This document shows, one piece after another, positions 36,486 through 45,158 of a stretch of DNA of 64,000 bases; within the stretch, counting starts at the first letter, position 1, and each line of letters begins with the position of its first letter. The position numbers were made by a program, and so were the translations under genes. The notes beneath the pieces were generated by a model. The model ran no database searches and had not been told where the DNA came from. It was given only the letters and a program-made list of their open reading frames with translations. Source of the stretch: Nostoc favosum CHAB5714 (GTDB lineage Bacteria; Cyanobacteriota; Cyanobacteriia; Cyanobacteriales; Nostocaceae); contig NZ_JAIVFQ010000007.1 in NCBI RefSeq assembly GCF_020829495.1, positions 104,893 through 168,892 of the forward strand. Reading direction: 5' to 3'.

Positions 36486-36716
36486 ATAGCATTTGGCTTA
36501 CTCAAAATGCCATTTGACTTACTCATTTTGGTGTTTTCCGCAAGTAAAATCAGCTTTTACTTTCTCAAACCCCAGTTTGCTTTCTCATTTTGGTGTTTTC
36601 CGCAAGCAAAATCAGCTTTTACTTTCTCAAACCCCAGTTTGCTTTCTCATTTTGGTGTTTTCCGCAAGCAAAATCAGCTTTTACTTTCTCAAACCCCAGT
36701 TTGCTTTCTCATTTAA
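36486..36716. repeat. 62-bp tandem repeat, three units, with related 21-bp half-units
   Basis: Units begin at 36524, 36586 and 36648. The last two are identical; the first differs by one base. On the minus strand each holds TGAGAAAGCAAACTGGGGTT and TGAGAAAGTAAAAGCTG. Two related TGAGTAAG half-units precede them (36486-36523). They lie 140 bp upstream of the 141-aa gene. Open frames across the repeat are judged artefacts. Confidence 0.9.
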
Positions 36717-36854
36717 GTAGTTCGCGCAATCTGCTGTAATTATCCCTATGTAGCAAAAGCCATTGCAGATTTGCCGGAATTCTCTCAGGCTGATCTATAC
36801 GGAAGTCCTTTAAGGTAAAGAATATTAACCGTACTGGATTCCAAGGTGTAGATC

Positions 36855-37280
36855 ATGGCTCGGAGAAAAAGAACTTCTGTAGTATTAGAAAAAGCAGTGC
36901 GTCGTGCGGCTAGTATAAACTCAATTGATCCGAGTTTAGATTTAGGCAATGGACTCACCTTACCTGCCTTCTCAAACCTGATCGAGACGATGCGAACTAA
37001 AGAAAATGCCTACAATAGCGCCCTTTCCAGCTTGGATAAGTTGTACCGTGAGATGCTGGAAACAGAAGACGAGTTGGGAGATATGACAGAACACATGCTG
37101 ATGGCAGTTGGGACTCGATATGGCAAAAGCAGTGTAGAGTATGGCATGGCGGGAGGAGTTCCTAAGAACCAGCCTCGTAAGGGACTACGAGGCGAACCGC
37201 CAATTTCTAGTGATGAGCAACCGTCATTTGTTGCCAGTGTAGAAGGCAAGAATGGAAAGAAAACGGTAGCCACAAGTTAA
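36855..37280 (+). CDS. Hypothetical protein, 141 aa
   Basis: It begins MARRKRTSVVLEKAVRRAAS and has a helical middle (ALSSLDKLYREMLETEDELG) and a low-complexity C-terminus (KNQPRKGLRGEPPISSDEQP). The basic start and helical body resemble small proteins carried by cyanobacterial elements, but I recognise no domain. Its start follows AAGGTGTAGATC. The 62-bp repeat array lies just upstream and may affect its expression. Confidence 0.65.
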   Translation: MARRKRTSVVLEKAVRRAASINSIDPSLDLGNGLTLPAFSNLIETMRTKENAYNSALSSLDKLYREMLETEDELGDMTEHMLMAVGTRYGKSSVEYGMAGGVPKNQPRKGLRGEPPISSDEQPSFVASVEGKNGKKTVATS

Positions 37281-37552
37281 GATGTGCCGTAGTACTCAAA
37301 ATTTTGTCAAACCCAAATAATTGCGTAGGCGCAGCCCGTCGTAGACATCGCTGTTTTATCAAAATTAGGACTTACGCACTGTACAAATGCGTCGTGATGT
37401 GCATTACCTATCTTGAGGAAGTTTTCAGGCTTTTCTTAATTATCCTGCGATCGGAAATAGACCATGCTGTAGGGGCTAAGCTTTTGCTGTGCCCTTACGA
37501 AAGATATGGTTTTTAACTTGCTTCATATTTGGTATTTCTTGTCAATGCGTAA
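37281..37552. other. Gap with dispersed repeat copy 3
   Basis: The 29-bp unit (GCGTAGGCG ... GACATCGC) is at 37323-37351. Nothing else is recognised. Confidence 0.5.
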
Positions 37553-37697
37553 TATCATGTCCGGATAAATAGTTATGATTCCCACAGTCATTGCACCCCA
37601 CCCCCAACCCCTAAGAGCTCTTCGGGAGGGGAGACAAAGCATAGCTTTGGCTCTTTGGGGTGATTCGGGTTTAATAAGTAATCAAGCGGACATGATA
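37553..37697. mobile_element. Miniature inverted-repeat element, family E copy 1
   Basis: The ends TATCATGTCCG and CGGACATGATA are perfect inverses. The direct repeat TAA flanks it (37550-37552 and 37698-37700). The interior has CACCCCACCCCCAACCCC and a hairpin; no gene. Confidence 0.88.
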
Positions 37698-37723
37698 TAA
37701 GTCCTAAAAATATTTATACGCTA

Positions 37724-38073
37724 GGGACTTCCAAATAAAAAAATACCCAATAAATTTACGAAAAAGCTCTCTCTCCTCATTCCTCTGTGTTCTCTGTGTC
37801 TGGAGTGGTAGCCGGAGGGCTTGCCCTCCGGGTTCGGGGGTGACGCTCCTAACGTCGCTAACGCTACGCTATCGCAAGACGCTCGTTCGCATGATTGCGT
37901 CTCCCCTTGGGAGAAGACTCGCTAACGCTGCGCTAACGACGGGAACCGCCAGACGCTCGCGGACTCGCTAACGCTACGCTATCGCTTTTAGCGTCTCCCC
38001 TTGGGAGAAGACTGCGACCCCCTCACCGCTTTGCGTCTACGTTTATTTGGGTAATTTATTTCTTGGAAGTCCC
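37724..38073. mobile_element. Miniature inverted-repeat element, family A copy 2
   Basis: The ends GGGACTTCCAA and TTGGAAGTCCC are perfect inverses over 11 bp. The interior contains nested GCTAACGCTACGCTATCGC and GTCTCCCCTTGGGAG repeat units. It lacks the family C insertion seen in copy 1. Confidence 0.85.
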
Positions 38074-38194
38074 TTAGTAGTCGCGCAGCATAACGCACCC
38101 TACAGCTTGACAAAAAAATTTAAACAAAGGTGAGTATGTGGCCATCTTGGGAACTATATAAGTAAATCAGATTAGCATCAGCTTCTAGTTTCCA

Positions 38195-40375
38195 ATGAAA
38201 ACTCTCTATTTTAGCAAAAGTAAAGCGTTCCCATTACAGATTGTTCTTGTTGTTCCCTTCCTGATCCAAATTTTTGGAGCAGTCAGTTTAGTGGGTTATT
38301 TGTCCTTTAAAAATGGGCAAAGAGCAGTTAATGACCTAGCACAGCAGTTGATGGATCGCACCAGCGACGTAGTGGATGAACATTTGAAGTCTTATCTTTC
38401 CATTCCGCAAACCCTTAATCAGATTAACGCAGATGCTATCCGCAGGGGAATATTAGATGTGCGCGATCGCAAAACTCTTGGCAAGTATTTCTGGGATCAG
38501 ATGCACGCGTATGATCTAACTTATATTGGTATCGGACTAACGACGGGTGAGGGGCTGGGAGCCGCTCGTTATGATGGCAAGACGATCACCATTGATGATT
38601 GGACTGCCAACCCTCCAAACAATACCTACACCTACGCTACCGATGATCAAGGGAATCGAACTCAGGTAAATGCTCCGTGGACTTGGAACAATTTCAGTGA
38701 ATCTTGGTACACCAAACCCATTGCCGCTGGGAAACCTATTTGGGGAAAGATTGTGACTGCAAATTTCCCCACTGGCCCGTACATCGTCGCCTCTGCCAGT
38801 CGTCCGATCTATAATGCACAAAATCGCTTGCTGGGAATGATTGCTACGGATATTCACCTGCTGAAACTCAGCGATTTTTTACGCAGTTTAGATATCAGTA
38901 AGTCTGGGCGGGTGTTCCTTCTGGAGCGCGATGGCACATTAATCGCCAGTTCTGGGAAAGAGAAGCCTTTTACTCTCGTCAATCAGGAGATCCGGCGATT
39001 GCGGGCGATTAACAGCTCTGACCCAATGATACAAAACATTGCTAAATACCTCCAAAGCTCCAACGGCTTTGCCTCCATCACCCAAGACACAGATTTTCAG
39101 CTTGAGGTGCAAGGAGAACGGCATTTTATTAATGTTGTGCCTTGGCGTGACGAGTATGGTTTAAATTGGCTGATGGTAGTGAGTGTACCAGAAAACACAT
39201 TCATGGAGCAAATCAACGCCAATACACGTACCACGATCGCACTTTGTTTTGGCGCATTGGTGGTTGCCTCGGTGATGGGCGTGTTTACCTCTCATTGGAT
39301 TGTACGCCCGATTCTGCGCCTGAATTGGGCAAGCGAGGCAATGGCATCCGGCAATTTAGATCAGACAGTAGAAACTAGCGGCATTCAAGAACTTAATACC
39401 CTGTCCAACTCTTTCAACCACATGGCAGGGCAACTGCACGAATCGTTTACTGCCCTAGAGAAAAGCAAGGAAGAACTAGAAGATCGGGTAGAAGAACGCA
39501 CCAGTGAACTTAAAAATGCATTAGAGGAATTGCAGCGCACTCAATCTCAAGTTATTCAAAGTGAAAAAATGTCTAGTCTCGGACAATTAGTTGCTGGAGT
39601 CGCACACGAAATTAATAACCCAGTCAACTTTATTCATGGTAACCTCGACTATGTGCAGGAATATACTCAGGATTTATTAGCACTTGTGCAGTTGTATCAG
39701 CAGTATAATTCTAACCCTGCTCCTGAAATTCAAACCGCCATTGAAGACATGGATCTGGAGTTTTTGCAGGGAGACTTGCCAAAAATGCTGTCTTCTATGA
39801 AAGTGGGCACCGATCGCATTCGCCAGATTGTATTATCGCTGCGAAACTTCTCCCGCACCGACGAAGCAGAATTTAAAAGTGTTGATATTCATGAGGGCAT
39901 CGACAGTACCCTGATGATTTTGCAACACCGCCTCAAAGCTAAACCCGAACAACCTGAAATTCAGGTGATCAAAGACTATGGCAATGTGCCTCTAATAGAA
40001 TGCTACGCCGGACAACTCAATCAGGTGTTTATGAATATTTTAGTGAATGCGATTGATGCGTTAGAAGAAAGCAATGCCTTGCGTACTTATCAGGAGATCG
40101 AAGACAATCCTAGTAGAATCAAGATTCGGACATCAGTAGTTAATTCAACCTGGGTAGAAGTGGCGATCGCTGATAACGGAGTCGGAATTTCCAAAGAATT
40201 TCAGCAACGAATATTCGATCCCTTTTTCACCACCAAACCCATTGGCAAAGGAACCGGAATGGGTATGTCCATCAGCTACCAAATCGTCACAGAAAAACAT
40301 GGCGGCAAACTGGAGTGCTTCTCAACTGCTGGAGAAGGAACCGAGTTTATCATTCAAGTTCCTCTCCAGTTATAA
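38195..40375 (+). CDS. Membrane sensor histidine kinase
   Basis: The 726-residue protein has an N-terminal membrane segment (IVLVVPFLIQIFGAVSLVGY) and an extracytoplasmic dCache-like sensor (residues 50-350, with YIGIGLTTGEGLGAARYDG and LLGMIATDIHLLKLSDFL). A second membrane segment is near residue 350, followed by HAMP, a coiled coil, the phospho-acceptor LVAGVAHEINNPVNFIHGNL, the N box LNQVFMNILVNAIDAL, the G1 box VAIADNGVGI and the G2 box GKGTGMGMSIS. It senses an unknown small molecule. No response regulator is adjacent. It lies inside element 2. Confidence 0.93.
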   Translation: MKTLYFSKSKAFPLQIVLVVPFLIQIFGAVSLVGYLSFKNGQRAVNDLAQQLMDRTSDVVDEHLKSYLSIPQTLNQINADAIRRGILDVRDRKTLGKYFWDQMHAYDLTYIGIGLTTGEGLGAARYDGKTITIDDWTANPPNNTYTYATDDQGNRTQVNAPWTWNNFSESWYTKPIAAGKPIWGKIVTANFPTGPYIVASASRPIYNAQNRLLGMIATDIHLLKLSDFLRSLDISKSGRVFLLERDGTLIASSGKEKPFTLVNQEIRRLRAINSSDPMIQNIAKYLQSSNGFASITQDTDFQLEVQGERHFINVVPWRDEYGLNWLMVVSVPENTFMEQINANTRTTIALCFGALVVASVMGVFTSHWIVRPILRLNWASEAMASGNLDQTVETSGIQELNTLSNSFNHMAGQLHESFTALEKSKEELEDRVEERTSELKNALEELQRTQSQVIQSEKMSSLGQLVAGVAHEINNPVNFIHGNLDYVQEYTQDLLALVQLYQQYNSNPAPEIQTAIEDMDLEFLQGDLPKMLSSMKVGTDRIRQIVLSLRNFSRTDEAEFKSVDIHEGIDSTLMILQHRLKAKPEQPEIQVIKDYGNVPLIECYAGQLNQVFMNILVNAIDALEESNALRTYQEIEDNPSRIKIRTSVVNSTWVEVAIADNGVGISKEFQQRIFDPFFTTKPIGKGTGMGMSISYQIVTEKHGGKLECFSTAGEGTEFIIQVPLQL

Positions 40376-40524
40376 GTTTATTAAAAAATATATCTTTATA
40401 CCAGGTTATTGGTTTAAAAATAAAAAATTTTCTAAGTATTGTTACAGAATACAAAACAAAAACACCACTATACTATACAACTAAGGAGAGATGTAAAACA
40501 GTAGTTCTATTTGTTAAAGAACCT

Positions 40525-41172
40525 ATGCAGATAAATCAGGTGATTGAAACCTACGATCAAGGCGCAGTGGATTATGACGCAATTATGAAGCGTTACTGGC
40601 ACATCGAGCGCAAACCTCTAATTGCTTCTTTGCAGCTGAAGCCAGGACAAACCGTACTAGATGCTGCGGTAGGAACAGGTCTTAATCTTTCAGCCTACCC
40701 TGAAGGCGTGCATGTCGTCGGTGTTGATCTTTCTGAGAAGATGATGGATGAAGCACGTAAAAAGCTCGTATCCGCAGACATCACCTTCAAGGTAATGGAT
40801 ATGTGCAATCTTGATTTTCCTGATAATAGCTTTGATGCAGCAGCGTCGGGATTTACCCTCTGTGTTGTTAATGATCCAGTTCTTGCTCTTAAGGAAATTC
40901 TACGAGTTACCAAGCCTGGTGCATTTATTGCCATTCTTGATTATTGCAAATCGCAAGATCCAGAGTTTCAGAAATGGCAAGAATTAATATTTGATGCTAC
41001 TTCACAGCTAGGCTTCCCGACTGGCAAAATCAAGTGGGATGCATTGATGGATTATGACGAATTGATTTATAACAGCAAGCTTCCCATTCAAGTGCTTGTG
41101 GACGATCGCACAGAAAATCCAAACCCGTTTTTATGTAGTTGTCAATTACTGCTTAAAAACTCAAAAGCTTAA
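40525..41172 (+). CDS. Class I SAM-dependent methyltransferase
   Basis: The 215-residue protein has motif I VLDAAVGTGLNLSAYP, motif II VVGVDLSEKMMDEARKKL, then VMDMCNLDFPDNSFDAAASG and LKEILRVTKPGAFIAILDY, a Methyltransf_11-type enzyme similar to UbiE. The substrate is unknown. I use the ATG at 40525 (MQINQVIETYDQG) because the longer open frame reaches back into the kinase gene. It may be cotranscribed with the kinase 150 bp upstream. Confidence 0.88.
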   Translation: MQINQVIETYDQGAVDYDAIMKRYWHIERKPLIASLQLKPGQTVLDAAVGTGLNLSAYPEGVHVVGVDLSEKMMDEARKKLVSADITFKVMDMCNLDFPDNSFDAAASGFTLCVVNDPVLALKEILRVTKPGAFIAILDYCKSQDPEFQKWQELIFDATSQLGFPTGKIKWDALMDYDELIYNSKLPIQVLVDDRTENPNPFLCSCQLLLKNSKA

Positions 41173-41337
41173 AGCCAACAGTATCGCAGTCTTGTAATTT
41201 TGTTTTGTAGTGAGGACTTTAGTCCTCTCTACGAGACGCTACGCGGTAAGCGCAGCTATGCCCTTCATTGCTTTACAAAATCACAACTGAAGTCCCGACT
41301 ACGAAAATTTTTAATAGCTTGTAACTATATCATATCA

Positions 41338-41484
41338 TATCATGTTCGCATAATTAGTTATGATTTCCACAGTCATTGCACCCCACCCCTTAATCCCCTC
41401 CCCGCAAGCGGGGAGGGGAGACGAAGCGTAGCTTTGGCGGGGTGGGGTTCTTCGGGTTTAATAAGGAATCAAGCGGACATGATA
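41338..41484. mobile_element. Miniature inverted-repeat element, family E copy 2
   Basis: The ends TATCATGTTCG and CGGACATGATA flank a 147-bp element. The direct repeat TCA is at 41335-41337 and 41485-41487. The right TCA is also the stop codon (TGA) of the dienelactone hydrolase on the other strand. Confidence 0.88.
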
Positions 41485-42282
41485 TCACAAGTTATTTTTA
41501 AACAGTTCTAGAACATGTTGCCAAGCATCAGGAGCCGCTTCTGGGTTATAACTTGGGTGCTGGGCTAAGAATGGGTACTTATCTTTGAAAAATCCGGCAA
41601 AGAATCCATGTCCTGCATCGTATCGAAATATACGATGATTTATTTGATGTTTCTTTAATTCTGCCTCAATTTGCTCGTTTTCTTCCTGGGAAACTAATGT
41701 ATCTCTTGTACCAAAAAATGCATAGATAGTACCTTTAATTTCTGAAGTACGATTAATGGTTGGAGTCTCTTCACCATAACTAGAAGTGGTAATTCCACCA
41801 CCATAGAATGAAGCTGTCGCTTTGATATCGGGTAAAGTTGCAGCCATATAAGCAACATGACCGCCAAAACAGAAACCAATGACACCAATTGCATTATTTT
41901 TGACATTGGGTAAAGTTTTTAGGTAAGCGATCGCAGCTTGAATATCGCTGAATATCTCTTGATACTTTACTTGTTGATAGTATTCCAAGCCCAGCCGATA
42001 GCTTTCTGGGCTATAGCCAACATCTTCTGAGCTAAAGTCAGCCTCAAAACCGGGAGCAACACGTTGATACATCGCCGGGGCTATTGCTACGTATCCTTGT
42101 TTAGCGATTAATTCCGTAATATCTCGAATATTACGATTGATTCCAAAAATTTCTGGAAAAACTATAACTGCGCCAAAGGTTCCGTTTTGTGCTGGTTGAG
42201 CTAAGTAAGCATCGATTTCTAAGTCATCGTTGGGTACTTTGACATTGGAGGTGTTAATTTCGATGTTTGTTGTTTCTAGCAT
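41485..42282 (-). CDS. Dienelactone hydrolase family protein
   Basis: This 265-residue alpha/beta hydrolase has the nucleophile elbow GVIGFCFGGHVAYMAA with Cys in the usual Ser position. An Asp in FFGTRDTLVSQEENE and a His in YDAGHGFFAGF complete the triad of dienelactone hydrolases. Likely substrates are lactones or carboxyl esters; none is shown. The stop codon coincides with the target duplication of an adjoining miniature element. Confidence 0.93.
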   Translation of the reverse strand: MLETTNIEINTSNVKVPNDDLEIDAYLAQPAQNGTFGAVIVFPEIFGINRNIRDITELIAKQGYVAIAPAMYQRVAPGFEADFSSEDVGYSPESYRLGLEYYQQVKYQEIFSDIQAAIAYLKTLPNVKNNAIGVIGFCFGGHVAYMAATLPDIKATASFYGGGITTSSYGEETPTINRTSEIKGTIYAFFGTRDTLVSQEENEQIEAELKKHQINHRIFRYDAGHGFFAGFFKDKYPFLAQHPSYNPEAAPDAWQHVLELFKNNL

Positions 42283-42333
42283 CTTTGTTTCGGCTGATTT
42301 TATACCAACTCATTTATTTTGACTGGTTTTCGA

Positions 42334-42482
42334 CCTGACTTTTCATGGCATCTGGAAAACCTCACTTCTATTTCTCTCTTCCTTTAAGGAGAGAGACTTT
42401 GAATTTCCCCCTTCCCGCATCGGGTTGGGGGTTAGGGGGTTAGGTTTTTAGTGGACTTTTCCACATAACCTGAAAAGTCAGG
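42334..42482. mobile_element. Miniature inverted-repeat element, family D copy 2 (intact)
   Basis: The ends CCTGACTTTTCA and TGAAAAGTCAGG are perfect inverses, with further pairing inward to GGAAAA. TTTTCGA is directly repeated on both sides (7 bp). Length 149 bp; no gene. Confidence 0.9.
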
Positions 42483-42707
42483 TTTTCGACACAGACGGAC
42501 GGAAACATCAGCAGTATTGCTCTCCTCAATAAAGGGAAATCGCTTACCTTCAACCATGACTTTACATCTGTGAGCAGATCAGATAAATTTCTAACTTTTG
42601 AATAGGTGGTATTTCAAACTTCTGGATGATGCTAGGGGTTTTTGATTTGTGCGACCTTACATAAAGTAAGCATAAAGACTCAAAATTAATAACCAGAAGA
42701 AAAAACA

Positions 42708-43247
42708 ATGCCCGATGAAAGTTTTAGAACAAATATTCCAGAAATTGACCCAACGGAAATTGAAGATACTCGAACTGCGATCGCCGACGAACATCGCTCG
42801 TTCTTAGAAAAAGTCCAGGTCAGAGCCGGATTTGCAGACCCCTATGATGCAAGAGACTTTACCGAAGTTGTGTTTCGCGTTATGCGCGACTTAATGACCA
42901 CAGAAGCCAGCGATCGCGTCGAGGCGGAACTGCATACAGAGGCTATACCTACGGATGAAAAAGCACTCCAGTTTGAAGTGTCCGATCTCTGGAAAGACAC
43001 CAATCCAATTGTGGGATTTTTGAGCCGTGTTCGTCCACCCTGGCAAGGCCCAGGCATCTTCAAGATCGATTCCGATCGCTTCTTGTTCAGAGTTGCTAAT
43101 GAAAGCGGAATGCCGCGATCGGTCGAGCGAGAGCAAGCGGTTAAAGCAGTGTTTTCTGCCACCAAAGACGAACTTTCCGAAGAACGGATTCAGGAAATTG
43201 CTAGCTGGCTACCTGACTATGTACGTCAGCTTTGGGAGCAAGCTTAA
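42708..43247 (+). CDS. DUF2267 domain protein
   Basis: The 179-residue protein has the DUF2267 pattern in two copies: SFLEKVQVRAGFADPYDARD...VVFRVMRDLMTTEASDRVEA and, near the end, EREQAVKAVFSATKDELSEE...IASWLPDYVRQLW. Members are small helical proteins of unknown function, often stress-related. The start follows AACCAGAAGAAAAAAC. A strong terminator follows the stop. Confidence 0.85.
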   Translation: MPDESFRTNIPEIDPTEIEDTRTAIADEHRSFLEKVQVRAGFADPYDARDFTEVVFRVMRDLMTTEASDRVEAELHTEAIPTDEKALQFEVSDLWKDTNPIVGFLSRVRPPWQGPGIFKIDSDRFLFRVANESGMPRSVEREQAVKAVFSATKDELSEERIQEIASWLPDYVRQLWEQA

Positions 43248-43268
43248 TTAGAAGGCTAAAAAAAGTCA

Positions 43269-43305
43269 AGCCTGTTTGTGAGTAATGATCACAAACAGGC
43301 TTTTT
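43269..43305 (+). terminator. Rho-independent terminator after the DUF2267 gene
   Basis: AGCCTGTTTGTGA and TCACAAACAGGCT form a perfect 13-bp stem with a 7-base loop, followed by TTTTT. Confidence 0.93.
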
Positions 43306-43477
43306 AAATAGTTTACCCTACAGCAAACTCTGTATACTGCCGTACATGAGGTGCATAGATACTTATCACAATATCTTGCTTAGGCACTCCCTCGCTCACG
43401 AGTTGATCTGCGATGTCTAGGACGGGCTACGCCGAAGCATCCTCCGTGCCGTCTGCACCCAAATTTTCCCGTTAAAA

Positions 43478-43659
43478 GAAATAAATTACCCAAATAAACG
43501 TAGACGCAAAGCGGTGAAGCAGCGCGGTCTTGGGGGTTTCCCCCATCTTGGACTGCACCAAGCCGGAGGGCTTGCCGAAGGCTACCACTCCAGACACAGA
43601 GGAATAAGGAGGAGAGAGTTTTTTTGCCAGTTTTTTGGTTTTTTTTATTTGGAAGTCCC
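43478..43659. mobile_element. Family A element copy 3, one end damaged
   Basis: This inverted copy has the GAAATAAATTACCC inner end and a good GGAAGTCCC outer end, but the other GGGACTTCC terminus is missing. It directly abuts the 3' end of the protease-like gene. Confidence 0.75.
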
Positions 43660-44076
43660 TTACGGCTGTGGACACACATCAAATACCAGTTGTGAACGAT
43701 AGAAACACACATCAAACTCCAAAAAGAAGTTCATACGTCCTAGCAACAAAGGTACATCATTAGACAAACTCCACGCAAAAACTAAGCGAACAGGCTCAAA
43801 TGATCCAATCTGAGCAGATACAAGCAAACCTCTTGCTTCAACGGGAGCCAAATTACCAGCCAACATTACAGAAATCGTCTGTTCTTCCCAAATTGCGCCT
43901 AGTTGGACACCAATACTGTATGGCAGAACGCTGACGCTTGCTCCAGTATCTAACAAGCCTGAAACGTCTACTGATGAGTTACGATAGGTTAATATTAATG
44001 GTAGCTTTGGCAGCGCATCGGGAACACCAAATGTATCGTATCCCTCTGTAAAGGAAAATCTTTGAGGATTAACCAT
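43660..44076 (-). CDS. Clan AA aspartyl protease-like protein
   Basis: The 138-residue protein has the retropepsin-type active site SGLLDTGASVSVLPYSIG near residue 40 and a second hydrophobic-glycine motif DVPLLLGRMNFF. Single-domain proteins of this kind are common in cyanobacteria, usually beside a small partner gene as here (8 bp upstream). Whether they cleave proteins is not known. The last few codons reach the damaged miniature element. Confidence 0.85.
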   Translation of the reverse strand: MVNPQRFSFTEGYDTFGVPDALPKLPLILTYRNSSVDVSGLLDTGASVSVLPYSIGVQLGAIWEEQTISVMLAGNLAPVEARGLLVSAQIGSFEPVRLVFAWSLSNDVPLLLGRMNFFLEFDVCFYRSQLVFDVCPQP

Positions 44077-44083
44077 TGTGCAT

Positions 44084-44284
44084 TTACTCGTCCGACTCTA
44101 GCAGTTGAGAAAGTTGATGTGCAGCTGCGTGGGAATTAAGTGGCGACCAAATAGGATAAGTTGCTCCTTGCTCTAATGATGGCTCTTCATCCCTAGATAA
44201 TTCTGAAACTAGAAACTGCATCACTTTCAGTTTGTCTGCACGAGTTAAATTTCGCAAGGTAGGAAATAGCTCTAGGAGGTTCAT
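44084..44284 (-). CDS. Small partner of the protease-like protein
   Basis: The 66-residue protein starts MNLLELFPTLRNLTRADKLK and ends PLNSHAAAHQLSQLLE. This type of protein is regularly found just upstream of DTGAS-type protease-like genes and resembles an antitoxin in size and layout. I start it at 44284; an ATG at 44293 adds three residues. Function inferred only from context. Confidence 0.7.
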   Translation of the reverse strand: MNLLELFPTLRNLTRADKLKVMQFLVSELSRDEEPSLEQGATYPIWSPLNSHAAAHQLSQLLESDE

Positions 44285-44452
44285 AATTGTCATACTGGAG
44301 ATGAATCAACATTTCTATCTTTCCACAAATTACCAGTTGTTGACCAAGTTTATGTGCGACTGCATAGGAATTAAGTGGCTTTGAGATAGCGGTGCATTGC
44401 GCTTTACGACAATGCACCCTACATTAGGGATGCGATCGCACTCAATAAGCAA

Positions 44453-44665
44453 TTAGCTGAGTTTGAAATCTTGGAATTTGTAATCATCTAACCTAAGTAA
44501 ATGACCGTTAGAGCAAACAAATCTAAACTTTTGCCCCATCATTTCTTTAATAACTACTCCTTGTCCATAACTGGCTAAGTTGATGTGCAGTTTGATAGTC
44601 TTTTTGGAAATCAGTTTTGAACTGATTGCCTGTTCCTGTCGCATCTGTAATGTTAATACTTCCAC
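44453..44665 (-). CDS. Uncertain small open frame, 70 aa
   Basis: It contains LISKKTIKLHINLASYGQGV then VIKEMMGQKFRFVCSNGHLL. I recognise no family, and the start is not well supported. It lies between the protease-like pair and the PIN remnant on the same strand. Confidence 0.3.
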   Translation of the reverse strand: MEVLTLQMRQEQAISSKLISKKTIKLHINLASYGQGVVIKEMMGQKFRFVCSNGHLLRLDDYKFQDFKLS

Positions 44666-44694
44666 TGGGCAATCGCCCAGTGGTCGATTAACAT

Positions 44695-45108
44695 TTAAGA
44701 ATGCTTTTCTAACAACTTTTGAAACAAACTATCAGATGCCCAAAAAGATGTGTTTTTAAGATTTTGGATAGTAACAGGTAAATTGATGAGCTTCATGGTT
44801 GTTGCCTCATCCAAAATTCCCAGGATACCTGTGATAACCAAATTTCTATCTTTGGCAATGCGTCTTGCTTTCATGTCGTCTAATATAAGTAAGTCTGCAT
44901 TGAGTTCCTGGGCTAGCAGTATAGCTTCAGATTCATCGGTATCGAGCAAATTTGCGTAGGCGTAGCCCGTCGTAGACATCGCATCCGCAGTTTGACTAAC
45001 GGGTTGAATTTTTAGCCAGTTGGGTGATGCTACAATCCAGGTTTGGACAGGTGGTGGAGCAAGTCTATCAGAGAACTCAGTATAAACTGCTTGAGGAATG
45101 ATAATTTG
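44695..45108 (-). pseudogene. DUF3368/PIN-domain toxin, N-terminally lost, with inserted repeat
   Basis: From a TAG at 45109-45111 the frame reads QIIIPQAVYTEFSDRLAPPP, SPNWLKIQPVSQTADA, then a repeat-derived stretch (MSTTGYAYAN) and TDESEAILLAQELNADLLIL, ending DSLFQKLLEKHS. This is a DUF3368 PIN nuclease without its first catalytic aspartate. The 29-bp dispersed repeat at 44954-44982 is inserted in frame near the centre. The shorter frame starting at 44979 begins inside that repeat. Confidence 0.75.
44954..44982. repeat. Dispersed 29-30 bp repeat (copy 4), inside the PIN gene
   Basis: Same unit as at 4342, 32895 and 37323. Here it adds about ten codons without breaking the frame. Confidence 0.9.
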
Positions 45109-45158
45109 CTAAAATAGTTCTGATAGGAGGTTGATTTTGGTATGATTTATCAGTTAAT

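Noticed and set aside
36524..36709. CRISPR array
   Set aside because: The units are contiguous with no variable spacers, and no cas gene is in the window. The same applies to the minisatellite at 63.3-63.7 kb.
36399..36720. Two plus-strand open frames of 75 and 105 codons
   Set aside because: Both are readings through the 62-bp tandem repeat; the same motif appears in each because the repeat shifts frame (62 is not a multiple of three).
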